Translations under genes and position numbers: made by a program
Part shown: piece after piece, positions 1-6,268 of the stretch
Layout: each line of letters opens with the position of its first letter
How positions within the stretch are numbered: the first letter of the stretch is position 1
Notes under the pieces: model-generated
Seen by the model: the letters and a program-made list of their open reading frames with translations, nothing else
Database searches by the model: none
What the model was told of the DNA's origin: nothing
Assembly: GCA_002368715.1 (NCBI GenBank)
Contig: DFEO01000075.1
Coordinates: 1 to 12,727 of the forward strand
Reading direction: 5' to 3'
DNA: 12,727 nt
Source: Ruminococcus sp. UBA3800
GTDB taxonomy: Bacteria > Bacillota > Clostridia > Oscillospirales > Ruminococcaceae

Positions 1-263
1 TCTATCTGCATAGTAACGTTATCCTTTGTGATAACCGACTGCGGCTTGAAATCTACGACCTGCTCCTTAATTGATACCTTCTTAGCGATCCTGTCGATTA
101 TAGGGAATTTAAGATGAAGTCCCGTTCCCCACGATGCGTGGAAGGTTCCCAGTCTTTCTACGACATAAACATATGCCTGCGGAACGATCCTTACATTTCT
201 GATAAGACCGATTACGATAACAACAATAACTCCAAGAGCTATATATACTCCTACATTATCCAT
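1..263 (-). CDS. SPFH/band-7 domain membrane protein (5' part only)
   Basis: Only the first 87 codons are in the window; the gene continues past position 1. The translation begins MDNVGVYIALGVIVVIVIGL, a single N-terminal membrane segment, followed by VRIVPQAYVYVVERLGTF, the usual opening of a stomatin/prohibitin/flotillin (SPFH) domain, then FPIIDRIAKKVSIKEQVVDF and SVITKDNVTMQI, also typical of band-7 proteins. The start at 263 has a GGAGGAG ribosome-binding site about 6 bases upstream. SPFH proteins form oligomeric membrane scaffolds; the N-terminal anchor seen here fits the QmcA/stomatin-like type. The gene lies 14 bases after an NfeD gene, and NfeD-SPFH pairs are a known bacterial arrangement (for example YuaF with FloT in Bacillus), so the two products probably act together at the membrane. 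The C-terminal half, which would separate stomatin-like from flotillin-like types, is not visible. Confidence 0.9.
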   Translation of the reverse strand, partial: MDNVGVYIALGVIVVIVIGLIRNVRIVPQAYVYVVERLGTFHASWGTGLHLKFPIIDRIAKKVSIKEQVVDFKPQSVITKDNVTMQI

Positions 264-277
264 TCTAACTCCTCCGT

Positions 278-736
278 TCAGTTCTTTTTACAGACTACAA
301 GCTTTGAACCATCGACCTTTCTGACCACAACATCAAGGCCCTCACCGATAATATCGCCGCCTTCAGACCTTGCCGACCAGAAAGTTCCGTCCAGCTTGAC
401 TCTGCCTGTGTTTTTTACATTGTCGATCTGCTCGATCACCTGGGCAGTTTTTCCGACATCCAGCTCATAATTTGTGGGCACCTTTTTGTTATTTATCTTC
501 TTTGCCAGCGGTCTTGTCAATATCAGGACAACGACCGATGTCACTACAAAAACGATGCACTGAGTGAGGAATGTCGTCTTTGCGATAGCAAAGAAAAGCG
601 CCACAAGTGCGCCTGCCGCAAACCATACCGATACGAGCGCAGCAGTTGATGCTTCAACAACAAGGAAGAACACAAATGCAACCGCCCATACCACCATCAT
701 TGCGGTGGAGCTGAGATCTGCGATAAAGCTTGGCAT
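278..736 (-). CDS. NfeD-family membrane protein
   Basis: This 152-residue protein has about three hydrophobic membrane segments (roughly residues 12-28, 32-51 and 57-74) followed by a soluble C-terminal domain (about 92-152). That domain carries LDVGKTAQVIEQI and GRVKLDGTFWSARS, the pattern of the OB-fold of NfeD proteins (G-x-V-x-x-x-G-x-x-W-x-A). I chose the ATG at 736 rather than the in-frame codon at 766 because GGAGG sits 8 bases before it and the 766 start would lie inside the leader hairpin. It is a short NfeD without the N-terminal serine-protease domain of the long type. It is the first gene of a two-gene operon with the SPFH gene 14 bases downstream; NfeD proteins are thought to modulate their SPFH partner. 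A strong promoter is found at 799-827. Confidence 0.88.
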   Translation of the reverse strand: MPSFIADLSSTAMMVVWAVAFVFFLVVEASTAALVSVWFAAGALVALFFAIAKTTFLTQCIVFVVTSVVVLILTRPLAKKINNKKVPTNYELDVGKTAQVIEQIDNVKNTGRVKLDGTFWSARSEGGDIIGEGLDVVVRKVDGSKLVVCKKN

Positions 737-761
737 ATCAAAAACCTCCGTTCCATATACC

Positions 762-794
762 TTCAAGGTCTTAAACGTTTTCTACGACCTTGAA
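762..794 (-). promoter_or_regulatory. Inverted repeat at the presumed 5' end of the nfeD mRNA
   Basis: TTCAAGGTC (762-770) and GACCTTGAA (786-794) form a perfect 9-bp inverted repeat with a 15-base loop. The -10 box at 799-804 predicts a transcript start near 791, so the first bases of the RNA would already lie in the stem. A 5'-terminal stem-loop could stabilise the mRNA or regulate it. There is no U-run after it, so it is not an intrinsic terminator. The structure leaves the SD at about 745-749 free. Confidence 0.6.
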
Positions 795-798
795 ACAC

Positions 799-827
799 AT
801 TATAGCACACTTTTTCCTATTTTTCAA
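799..827 (-). promoter_or_regulatory. Sigma-A type promoter of the nfeD-SPFH operon
   Basis: On the minus strand, TTGAAA (822-827) is followed by a 17-base spacer and TATAAT (799-804). The -10 box is preceded by TGC, an extended -10 element. It lies about 60 bases upstream of the nfeD start at 736, with no other gene in between. Confidence 0.85.
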
Positions 828-896
828 TAGTTTCATAAATTATTTTTGATTACAAATCATCAACAATTATTACAGTTCTTAACCTGTGCTTTTTAT

Positions 897-933
897 TAGA
901 AAAAACAAAACAGGCAGCCCTGAGACTGCCTGT
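897..933 (-). terminator. Intrinsic terminator of the carboxyltransferase operon
   Basis: On the minus strand CAGGCAG (926-932) pairs with CTGCCTG (911-917) across an 8-base loop, and the stem is followed by TTTTGTTTTTT (910 downwards). It begins 7 bases after the oadA stop codon and closes the three-gene operon. Confidence 0.88.
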
Positions 934-939
934 AAATCA

Positions 940-2337
940 TCATACGGGATGGACCTTGTTCTCGGCATCAGAGTGCTTTGTGTCGATGCCGTACTTGCGG
1001 TCACGTCTTTCCTTGAAGAACTTGGGCGCTACCTTCGGGAACATAGCATAGGTGAGAACATCCTCTTCCTGCTCTGTCCACTCGGAAGCCTCTGCCTTCA
1101 TAGTCTCGAACTCAGGCTCCAGGAGGTCAGCGGGACGGCAGGTTATAGGCTCCTCGTCTCCGAGTATCTTCTTCTGGAACTCGGGGTCGATGTCAACAGG
1201 GGTCTTTCCGTATTCGCCCTTGACCATACCCTTGAACTCCTTGGTAACGGTCTTATATCTCTCGCCCATGATAACATTGAACACTGCCTGTGTTCCGACG
1301 ATCTGGGATGTAGGAGTAACGAGAGGCGGATAACCGGAATCCTTTCTTACTCTCGGAACTTCCTTGAGGACCTCATCAAGCTGATCTGCCTTGCCGGCCT
1401 GCTTGAGCTGGGAAAGCAGATTTGAGAGCATTCCGCCGGGAACCTGATAAAGAAGTGCATTTGTATTGGTGGCAAGCATGGAAGGATCCAGCAGGCCGCT
1501 GTCTATGTACTTCTTTCTGAGCTTCATAAAGTAATCTCTTACCTCATTGAGCTTTACAAGGTCAAGGCCTGTATCATACTCTGTGCCCTGGAATGTAGCG
1601 ACTATCGACTCTGTCGGAGCATGGGATGTTCCCAGTGCCAGCGGTGAAAGTGCAGTGTCAACAGCGTCAACGCCGGCCTCAACAGCCTTGATTATACACA
1701 TTGAAGCAAGACCGGAGGTATAGTGTGTGTGGAGCTGGATCGGTATATTTACTGCGGATTTAAGGTCACGAACCAGGCTCTCAGCCTCATAGGGAGTGAG
1801 CAATGCCGCCATATCCTTTATACAGATAGAATCAGCTCCTGCCTCCTCTATCCTCTTTGCATAATCCATATAATACTGATGTGTGAACACTTCACCGAGA
1901 GTATACGAGATAGCTACCTGAGCGTGTCCCTTTTCCTTCTTGGCAGCCTTGATAGCTGTCTGAAGGTTTCTGATATCGTTGAGCGCATCAAAGATACGGA
2001 TAATATCTATACCGTTTGCGATAGACTTCTGAACGAAATACTCGACCAGGTCATCCGCATAATGACGGTAGCCCAGCATATTCTGTCCTCTGAAAAGCAT
2101 CTGGAGCTTGGTGTTCGGCATCTCTTTTCTTATCACCCTCAGTCTCTCCCAGGGGTCCTCGTTAAGGAATCTGATGCAGGAGTCAAAAGTAGCTCCGCCC
2201 CAGCACTCTGAGGAGTAAAAGCCGATCTTATCTATCTCGGGCAGGATCGGTCTCATATCGTCAAGTGACATTCTTGTCGCAAGAAGCGACTGATGAGCGT
2301 CACGAAGAACTGTCTCTGTTATTTTAAGCTTTGCCAT
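940..2337 (-). CDS. oadA: OadA/5S-type carboxyltransferase subunit (pyruvate/oxaloacetate side)
   Basis: This 465-residue protein is the metal-dependent carboxyltransferase that moves CO2 between biotin and pyruvate/oxaloacetate. The N-terminal TIM barrel carries RDAHQSL (Asp13), the lysine that should be carbamylated in ICIKDMA (Lys174), and HTH (His203, His205). These four positions match the metal-site residues of the transcarboxylase 5S subunit in order and near-identical spacing. The C-terminal part (from about 290) is the conserved carboxylase region, with TPTSQIVGTQAVFNV. The protein ends without a biotin domain, which is encoded separately at 2371-2733. I prefer the ATG at 2337 over TTG at 2349, because AAAGG at 2351-2355 abuts the TTG; its 13-base spacing to the ATG is long but workable. 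The lysine motif reads KDMAAL where KDMAGL is usual. It is the last gene of the operon and is followed directly by a terminator. Assignment to the family is firm; whether the complex acts as a transcarboxylase or decarboxylase is inferred. Confidence 0.92.
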   Translation of the reverse strand: MAKLKITETVLRDAHQSLLATRMSLDDMRPILPEIDKIGFYSSECWGGATFDSCIRFLNEDPWERLRVIRKEMPNTKLQMLFRGQNMLGYRHYADDLVEYFVQKSIANGIDIIRIFDALNDIRNLQTAIKAAKKEKGHAQVAISYTLGEVFTHQYYMDYAKRIEEAGADSICIKDMAALLTPYEAESLVRDLKSAVNIPIQLHTHYTSGLASMCIIKAVEAGVDAVDTALSPLALGTSHAPTESIVATFQGTEYDTGLDLVKLNEVRDYFMKLRKKYIDSGLLDPSMLATNTNALLYQVPGGMLSNLLSQLKQAGKADQLDEVLKEVPRVRKDSGYPPLVTPTSQIVGTQAVFNVIMGERYKTVTKEFKGMVKGEYGKTPVDIDPEFQKKILGDEEPITCRPADLLEPEFETMKAEASEWTEQEEDVLTYAMFPKVAPKFFKERRDRKYGIDTKHSDAENKVHPV

Positions 2338-2370
2338 TCGTAAGTTCAATCCTTTCAGATAATTTAGCTA

Positions 2371-2733
2371 TCAGCCGATAACTGCCAGAACAGCGCCTGT
2401 ATCTACGGAAGAGCCCTTTGTGGTGTTTATGCTGAGCACCTTTCCGTCACAGGGAGCGTTGACGTCGTTCTCCATCTTCATAGCTTCGAGAACACAGATA
2501 GCCTGACCTGACTTTACACTGTCGCCGACAGCGACCTTAATGTCAAGGATAGTTCCGGGCATAGGAGCTGTGACCTTTGTACCCTCAGCCACAGGTGCGG
2601 CAGCGGGGGCAGCAGCTGCCGGAGCAGCAGGTGCAGCAGCCACAGGTGCAGCAGCAGGAGCAGAACCTGCATCTACCTCTTCAACTGCAACGTCATAAGC
2701 TTTTCCGTTTACGGTTATGTTATATCTTTTCAT
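2371..2733 (-). CDS. Biotin carboxyl carrier protein (1.3S-like)
   Basis: This 120-residue protein is a free-standing biotin carrier. Residues 1-20 (MKRYNITVNGKAYDVAVEEV) form the usual N-terminal strand segment that docks to the partner carboxyltransferase. Residues 23-50 form an Ala/Pro-rich flexible linker. Residues 52-120 form the biotinyl domain, with the biotinylation motif EAMKMEND; Lys86 is the expected biotin site, and APMPG precedes it at the normal distance. Length and plan match the 1.3S subunit of propionibacterial transcarboxylase (about 123 residues). GGTGG lies 8 bases before the ATG. It sits between the 12S-like and 5S-like genes (29 bases after the former, 33 before the latter), so it should shuttle carboxyl groups between those two active sites. 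It could also serve a decarboxylase complex if the missing membrane subunit lies elsewhere. Confidence 0.93.
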   Translation of the reverse strand: MKRYNITVNGKAYDVAVEEVDAGSAPAAAPVAAAPAAPAAAAPAAAPVAEGTKVTAPMPGTILDIKVAVGDSVKSGQAICVLEAMKMENDVNAPCDGKVLSINTTKGSSVDTGAVLAVIG

Positions 2734-2762
2734 ATCAGTTTACCACCTATCTATGTATTTTA

Positions 2763-4130
2763 TCAAAGCTGGATGTTGCTGTGCTTCTTGGGAAGTCTTG
2801 AAACACGCTTTCCTGCAAGGATGTCAAGCGAATCAACGATCAGCTTTCTCAGCGATGCCGCATCAGCAACACCGTCAACATTTCCGTTCGCAGCAGCTGC
2901 CGCTGCACCTGCCTGAGTCTTTGCAAACTCATCTGCAAGCACTGCTCTTGCAGCAGCGGTGTCGGAAGAGCCCTTGAGCTTGTCGTGCTCCATAAACTCA
3001 ACAGCTGTAACAGGAGCCAGAGCAGAGATAACAGCACCGTCAAGTGCATAGCACAGATCGGAATTAGCTCCTCTGCCTGCAAGGGCGATGAACGCAGGAC
3101 CGTAAGCCTTGCCTGTGACAACGGAGATCTTAACTGTTGTTGCCTCGGCATAAGCGTGGCAAAGCTTGGCCATAGATCTTACAGCACCGCAGCTGTCTGT
3201 ATCGAAGCCCTCGGTATCGACCAGTGTTATAACAGGTACCGAGAAGCTGTCGCAGAGTCTTACGAACTTAGCGATCTTTGTGCAGTCATCATCTGTAAGC
3301 TTGTCGCCTGTCTTATTTGTTGCAACTATTCCTGCAGCTGTGCCGTTCACGCTTGCAACAGCCGTATAGGAAGCTGTTCCGAAGCCTTCAAACAGCTCGA
3401 TCACGCTCTCAGCGTCAGCTATCGACTTTGCAGCGGACTCAGCGTCATTTGCAAATGCAGTGTCAGGCTCTGCAAACTCATAAAGAGGTGCAGGAGAAAG
3501 GTTGTTCTGCGGAAGCTTTGTCAAAAGCTTTGCAGCACACTCCATAGCAGCCTTGTCATCATCACATACAACGGCAGCAGTTCCGTTCTTGGCAGCAGCT
3601 TCTGCGCTGTCATCATCGCTGTTCACAGCAACAAAGAGCGAAGCGTCCTTAGCCATAACGGTAATGTCGGCTGTCTCTGCGAGCATAGCCGCACAGCCTG
3701 CACAGGTGCCTGCCACAACAGCTATCTGGAGAACCACACCCGAAAGGTTGGAAGCAAGAGCCAGCAGCTGGCCGTAAGCATTGAGAGCCTTTGAGCCGTC
3801 GCTGACATCAGCTCCGAAAGAATCATAGACCGCTACAACAGGCACACCTGTCTTTGCGGCAAGGTCATAGACCTTTGCGATCTTCTTGGACTGAGCCTCG
3901 GTCATTGCGCCGTTTTTAACGCTGATATCCTGAGAGAAAGCATAAACTGGGTTCCCGTCCACATAGCCGAAGGCTGTAACGACACCCGTTAGCTCGCTGC
4001 CTGCAAGCGCAAGAGCGTCAAGCTCGGTAAAGCTTCCCTCATCGAAAAGATATGTAAGTCTTTTTCTAGCATCGCTGTCGGCAGATGCCATCTGCCTGAG
4101 CTTTGCAAGATCAGAAAAAGTTTCAGACAT
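2763..4130 (-). CDS. Divergent acyl-CoA carboxyltransferase (MmdA/12S-like)
   Basis: This 455-residue protein belongs to the crotonase-fold carboxyltransferases that use acyl-CoA (methylmalonyl-CoA decarboxylase alpha, propionyl-CoA carboxylase beta, transcarboxylase 12S, usually about 510 residues). Recognisable parts are LTYLFDEGSFTELDALA (near residue 25), VVTAFGYVDGNPVYAFSQD with a following NGAM (family: V-x-G-x-G-x-x-x-G-R-x-V-x-x-x-x-Q-D then GG), VPVVAVYDSFGADVSDG, AGTCAGCAA, ITLVDTEGF, VTGKAYGPAF and a C-terminal RLPKKHSNIQL. Several normally strict motifs are altered: the family's GGARIQEG reads FGADVSDG, GPCAGGA reads GTCAGCA, and the N-terminal His/Arg/Cys-containing block after the LDAF motif is missing. 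The protein is unusually rich in Ala, Asp and Ser. The ATG at 4130 has GGAGG 7 bases upstream; a GTG at 4148 would overlap that site. It is the first gene of the operon. Substrate (methylmalonyl-CoA or another) cannot be assigned, and loss of activity cannot be excluded. Confidence 0.8.
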   Translation of the reverse strand: MSETFSDLAKLRQMASADSDARKRLTYLFDEGSFTELDALALAGSELTGVVTAFGYVDGNPVYAFSQDISVKNGAMTEAQSKKIAKVYDLAAKTGVPVVAVYDSFGADVSDGSKALNAYGQLLALASNLSGVVLQIAVVAGTCAGCAAMLAETADITVMAKDASLFVAVNSDDDSAEAAAKNGTAAVVCDDDKAAMECAAKLLTKLPQNNLSPAPLYEFAEPDTAFANDAESAAKSIADAESVIELFEGFGTASYTAVASVNGTAAGIVATNKTGDKLTDDDCTKIAKFVRLCDSFSVPVITLVDTEGFDTDSCGAVRSMAKLCHAYAEATTVKISVVTGKAYGPAFIALAGRGANSDLCYALDGAVISALAPVTAVEFMEHDKLKGSSDTAAARAVLADEFAKTQAGAAAAAANGNVDGVADAASLRKLIVDSLDILAGKRVSRLPKKHSNIQL

Positions 4131-4173
4131 AAGATTTCCTCCATTCACTATAAAATCAAAATATACACATATT

Positions 4174-4202
4174 ATTATACTCTTTTCCGCTCACTTTTAC
4201 AA
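4174..4202 (-). promoter_or_regulatory. Sigma-A type promoter of the carboxyltransferase operon
   Basis: On the minus strand TTGTAA (4197-4202) is followed by a 17-base spacer and a perfect TATAAT (4174-4179). It lies 43 bases upstream of the start at 4130. Together with the terminator at 897-933 it bounds an operon of exactly three genes. Confidence 0.82.
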
Positions 4203-4237
4203 GAGCTTTTTTAACATATTGCGATTATTTACTTTTT

Positions 4238-4253
4238 TGTAATAATTACTACA
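4238..4253. promoter_or_regulatory. Operator-like palindrome upstream of the carboxyltransferase promoter
   Basis: TGTAATAATTACTACA is a 16-bp imperfect palindrome (14 of 16 positions symmetric) ending in TGTA/TACA. It is about 35 bases upstream of the -35 box, a plausible activator or repressor site. The surroundings are AT-rich, so chance symmetry is possible, and I do not recognise the regulator. Confidence 0.3.
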
Positions 4254-4273
4254 CTTTTTAAAGCATAAGCAGA

Positions 4274-4299
4274 GGTATCCTCACCAACAAGAGGATACC
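4274..4299 (-). terminator. Stem-loop after the pseudouridine synthase gene
   Basis: GGTATCCTC (4274-4282) and GAGGATACC (4291-4299) form a perfect 9-bp stem with an 8-base loop, beginning 11 bases after the stop codon at 4310. On the minus strand the following bases (TCTGCTTATGCTTT) are only moderately U-rich, so it may be an inefficient intrinsic terminator or an mRNA 3'-end stabiliser. It marks the end of the long seven-gene run. Confidence 0.6.
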
Positions 4300-4309
4300 C
4301 GAACCGATA

Positions 4310-5044
4310 TCACTGTCTTTTCTGCATAGCTGTCCTTATGGCTCTGAGCTCATCGGGCTTCAATTCTCTGAACTCTCCCGGCTTGAGCATACCGAGCTTT
4401 ACAGGCCCCACAGCAGTTCGCTTGAGCCTTGCGACCTCAAGGCCCACAGCCTCGCACATCCTTCTTATCTGTCTGTTTCTGCCCTCGTGTATAGTCATTT
4501 GCAGCACTACTCTTCCCTGCTGCTTATCAAGAACTACCACCGAGCACTCAGCTGTCATCCTGCCGTCAAGCTCGACACCCGAGGCAAGCTTGACCAGCTG
4601 GTCATCATTTATATCAGGCCTTACAGTTACTCTGTAAGTCTTGGATATATGATGAGATGGGTGCATTATCTCGTTGGCAAAATCGCCGTCATTTGTAAAG
4701 AGGAGCAGTCCCTCGGAGTTTTTGTCAAGCCTGCCAACAGGATAAACGCCCTCATAACCGCTTCCAAGAAGGTCGGTCACACATTTTCTTCCACGCTCGT
4801 CCTTCATCGTTGTCACATAGCCGCGGGGCTTGTGCATCATTATGTAGTAGAGCCGTCTTTTTCTGACAGCTCCTATCCTCACTCCGTCAACGGTGATGAT
4901 ATCCTTGTCGGGAACGGCCTTGTCCCCAAGAGTGCATTTTCTTCCGTTTATGAGCACCCTGCCGCTCTCTATATACTCCTCGGCCTTTCTGCGTGAGCAA
5001 AGACCGCTCTGAGCGATTAGTTTCTGAATGCGTACCTTTTCCAT
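4310..5044 (-). CDS. rluB: RsuA/RluB-family 23S/16S rRNA pseudouridine synthase
   Basis: This 244-residue protein isomerises uridine to pseudouridine in ribosomal RNA. The N-terminal S4 RNA-binding domain (about residues 1-60) contains RIQKLIAQSGLCSRRKAEEY and GRVLINGR. The catalytic domain has MMHKPRGYVTT, then YPVGRLDKNSEGLLLFTNDG, in which Asp107 is the catalytic aspartate of the family, and later IHEGRNRQIRRMCEAVGLEV and LKRTAVGP, all diagnostic of RluB/RluE/RluF/RsuA. AAGGAG lies 6 bases before the ATG. RluB is preferred because this gene occurs near scpAB and dac genes in other Firmicutes, as in Bacillus subtilis where rluB lies downstream of scpAB and dacB; the target base cannot be read from sequence alone. 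It is 38 bases downstream of the carboxypeptidase gene with no terminator between, and is probably co-transcribed. Confidence 0.93.
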   Translation of the reverse strand: MEKVRIQKLIAQSGLCSRRKAEEYIESGRVLINGRKCTLGDKAVPDKDIITVDGVRIGAVRKRRLYYIMMHKPRGYVTTMKDERGRKCVTDLLGSGYEGVYPVGRLDKNSEGLLLFTNDGDFANEIMHPSHHISKTYRVTVRPDINDDQLVKLASGVELDGRMTAECSVVVLDKQQGRVVLQMTIHEGRNRQIRRMCEAVGLEVARLKRTAVGPVKLGMLKPGEFRELKPDELRAIRTAMQKRQ

Positions 5045-5082
5045 GCTATCTCCTTACTTCTATCCGTTTTTTTGTACAGTTA

Positions 5083-6204
5083 TCAAAACAGCAGCGATAA
5101 CACATCATCAATACCAAAGCCGCTGTCATCTTTTTTTGCTTCAAGCACAGGGGCTGTGCTCAGGGCACAGATCTTTCGTCTGCCGATAAAGCTGCCCATA
5201 TAGTAGTGATCGACATAGCCGAGCACATCACCTTTTCTCACCGGCGCATATGCAAAGGGCAGCACATACACCCTCGTTTCAAGCTTTCCTGCTCTTCCTG
5301 ACAAAAGAACAGCCGTCGGGTCAGTTACCCTTGCCTTCACACTCTCACACTCAGAGCCCACAACAGGAACATCCAGCTCCCTATCCGAAAAAGGCAGGGC
5401 CTGTTCTTTGTAAAGGGCAAAGCAGGCATCATAAAGTGCTTTATGATCCGCCCAGTCATCCCTGTCATCAAGGGTGACGCAAACAAGTGTCTTGCCCTTT
5501 CTTTCGCAGGCCGAAACAAGGCATCTCCCTGCCTTATCGGTAAAGCCTGTCTTCACGCCAAAAACGCCCTCACAGCTGTCAAGGAGCTTATTTGTGTTAT
5601 AAAGCTTCTTTCCGCTTACGGGCAGGCTCATACTGCCTTTCGAGCAGACAGCTCTGAAATCCTCGTTCTTCACGGCAAAGGCCGCAAGCGAGGCCATATC
5701 AGCCGCAGACGAATAATGGTCGTCGGTATAGTCATCAAGACCTGAGGGCGTGGCAAAATGAGTGTCCGAAAGACCCAGCTCTTTGGCCCTTTCATTCATA
5801 AGGCCGACAAAGCCCTCGATACTCCCCGAGACACGGTAAGCAGCAGCGTTAGCGGCATCATTCCCGCTCGGCAGGAGCATACCTGCACACAGCTCTCTGA
5901 GCGTGACTCTGTCGCCCTTTTCAAGACCCATAGTCGAGCCCTCGGTATCTACCGCTCTGACGTCCACAGTAAACGGCTCGTCAAGGCCGTCCTGCTCCAG
6001 AACGATAAGTGCCGACATTATCTTTGTCGTGCTTGCCATAGGCAGACGAAGCGCTGCGTTTTTTGAAAAGACGAGCTCGCCGCTTTCGGCATCCATAACA
6101 ACAGCCGCTTTTGCGCTGACATCGGGCATATCATCTGCAAAGGCACATAAATGCGCCGCAGACAAAGCCGTGACCGAGGCCGCCAGCAGAGACAGTAACC
6201 TCAT
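5083..6204 (-). CDS. dacF: D-alanyl-D-alanine carboxypeptidase (PBP5/DacF-like, S11)
   Basis: This 373-residue exported protein trims the terminal D-Ala from peptidoglycan stem peptides. Residues 1-23 form a signal peptide (MRLLSLLAASVTALSAAHLC, then AFA before DD, a good signal peptidase I site). The three penicillin-binding motifs are in order: STTK (Ser58 nucleophile, Lys61), SGN (113-115) and KTG (218-220). A short beta-rich PBP5-type C-terminal domain follows (about 268-350). The end, GFGIDDVLSLLF, could be a small amphipathic anchor, weaker than in classic PBP5. I chose the ATG at 6204, with AAAGGA upstream, because the in-frame codon at 6246 is a TTG lying before the predicted promoter's transcript start. 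The symbol dacF is used by analogy; a sporulation role is suggested only by its position after ytfJ. It has its own promoter and an SD that can be sequestered by an upstream repeat. Confidence 0.92.
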   Translation of the reverse strand: MRLLSLLAASVTALSAAHLCAFADDMPDVSAKAAVVMDAESGELVFSKNAALRLPMASTTKIMSALIVLEQDGLDEPFTVDVRAVDTEGSTMGLEKGDRVTLRELCAGMLLPSGNDAANAAAYRVSGSIEGFVGLMNERAKELGLSDTHFATPSGLDDYTDDHYSSAADMASLAAFAVKNEDFRAVCSKGSMSLPVSGKKLYNTNKLLDSCEGVFGVKTGFTDKAGRCLVSACERKGKTLVCVTLDDRDDWADHKALYDACFALYKEQALPFSDRELDVPVVGSECESVKARVTDPTAVLLSGRAGKLETRVYVLPFAYAPVRKGDVLGYVDHYYMGSFIGRRKICALSTAPVLEAKKDDSGFGIDDVLSLLF

Positions 6205-6208
6205 AAAA

Positions 6209-6255
6209 ACACATCCTTTGTAATATAATAAGGATAGTATACGCAAAGGATGTGT
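6209..6255 (-). promoter_or_regulatory. Perfect 12-bp inverted repeat covering the SD of the carboxypeptidase gene
   Basis: ACACATCCTTTG (6209-6220) and CAAAGGATGTGT (6244-6255) are perfect inverted repeats separated by 23 bases. On the minus strand the downstream arm holds the SD (AAAGGATG), is followed by TTTT and then the ATG at 6204. RNA reading through from ytfJ can fold both arms and hide the SD, or possibly terminate. RNA from the internal promoter (-10 at 6236-6241) starts after the upstream arm and would keep the SD free. Confidence 0.65.
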
Positions 6256-6265
6256 AAAAATTCAA
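6236..6265 (-). promoter_or_regulatory. Internal promoter for the carboxypeptidase and pseudouridine synthase genes
   Basis: On the minus strand TTGAAT (6260-6265) is followed by an 18-base spacer and TATACT (6236-6241), about 32 bases from the start at 6204. It lies immediately after the ytfJ stop codon. The boxes are good but not perfect. Confidence 0.55.
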
Positions 6266-6268
6266 AGC

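Noticed and set aside
2338..2349. TTG start for oadA at 2349
   Set aside because: The SD-like AAAGG directly abuts it, and the canonical family start MAKLKITETV begins at the ATG at 2337.
2590..2670. Short repeat of GCAGCAGG-like units
   Set aside because: It is the codon pattern of the Ala/Pro linker of the biotin carrier, not an independent repeat or CRISPR.
2985..3794. A 269-codon plus-strand frame rich in Cys and Ser
   Set aside because: It is a shadow of the Ala-rich carboxyltransferase gene on the minus strand and shows no recognisable domain or start signal.
4262..4310. Small RNA or riboswitch in the gap after rluB
   Set aside because: Only one simple 9-bp stem is visible, with no conserved aptamer features; a terminator or 3'-end stem explains it.
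6205..6246. TTG start for the carboxypeptidase at 6246
   Set aside because: It would add residues ahead of a good signal peptide and starts before the predicted transcript start. The ATG at 6204 has its own SD.
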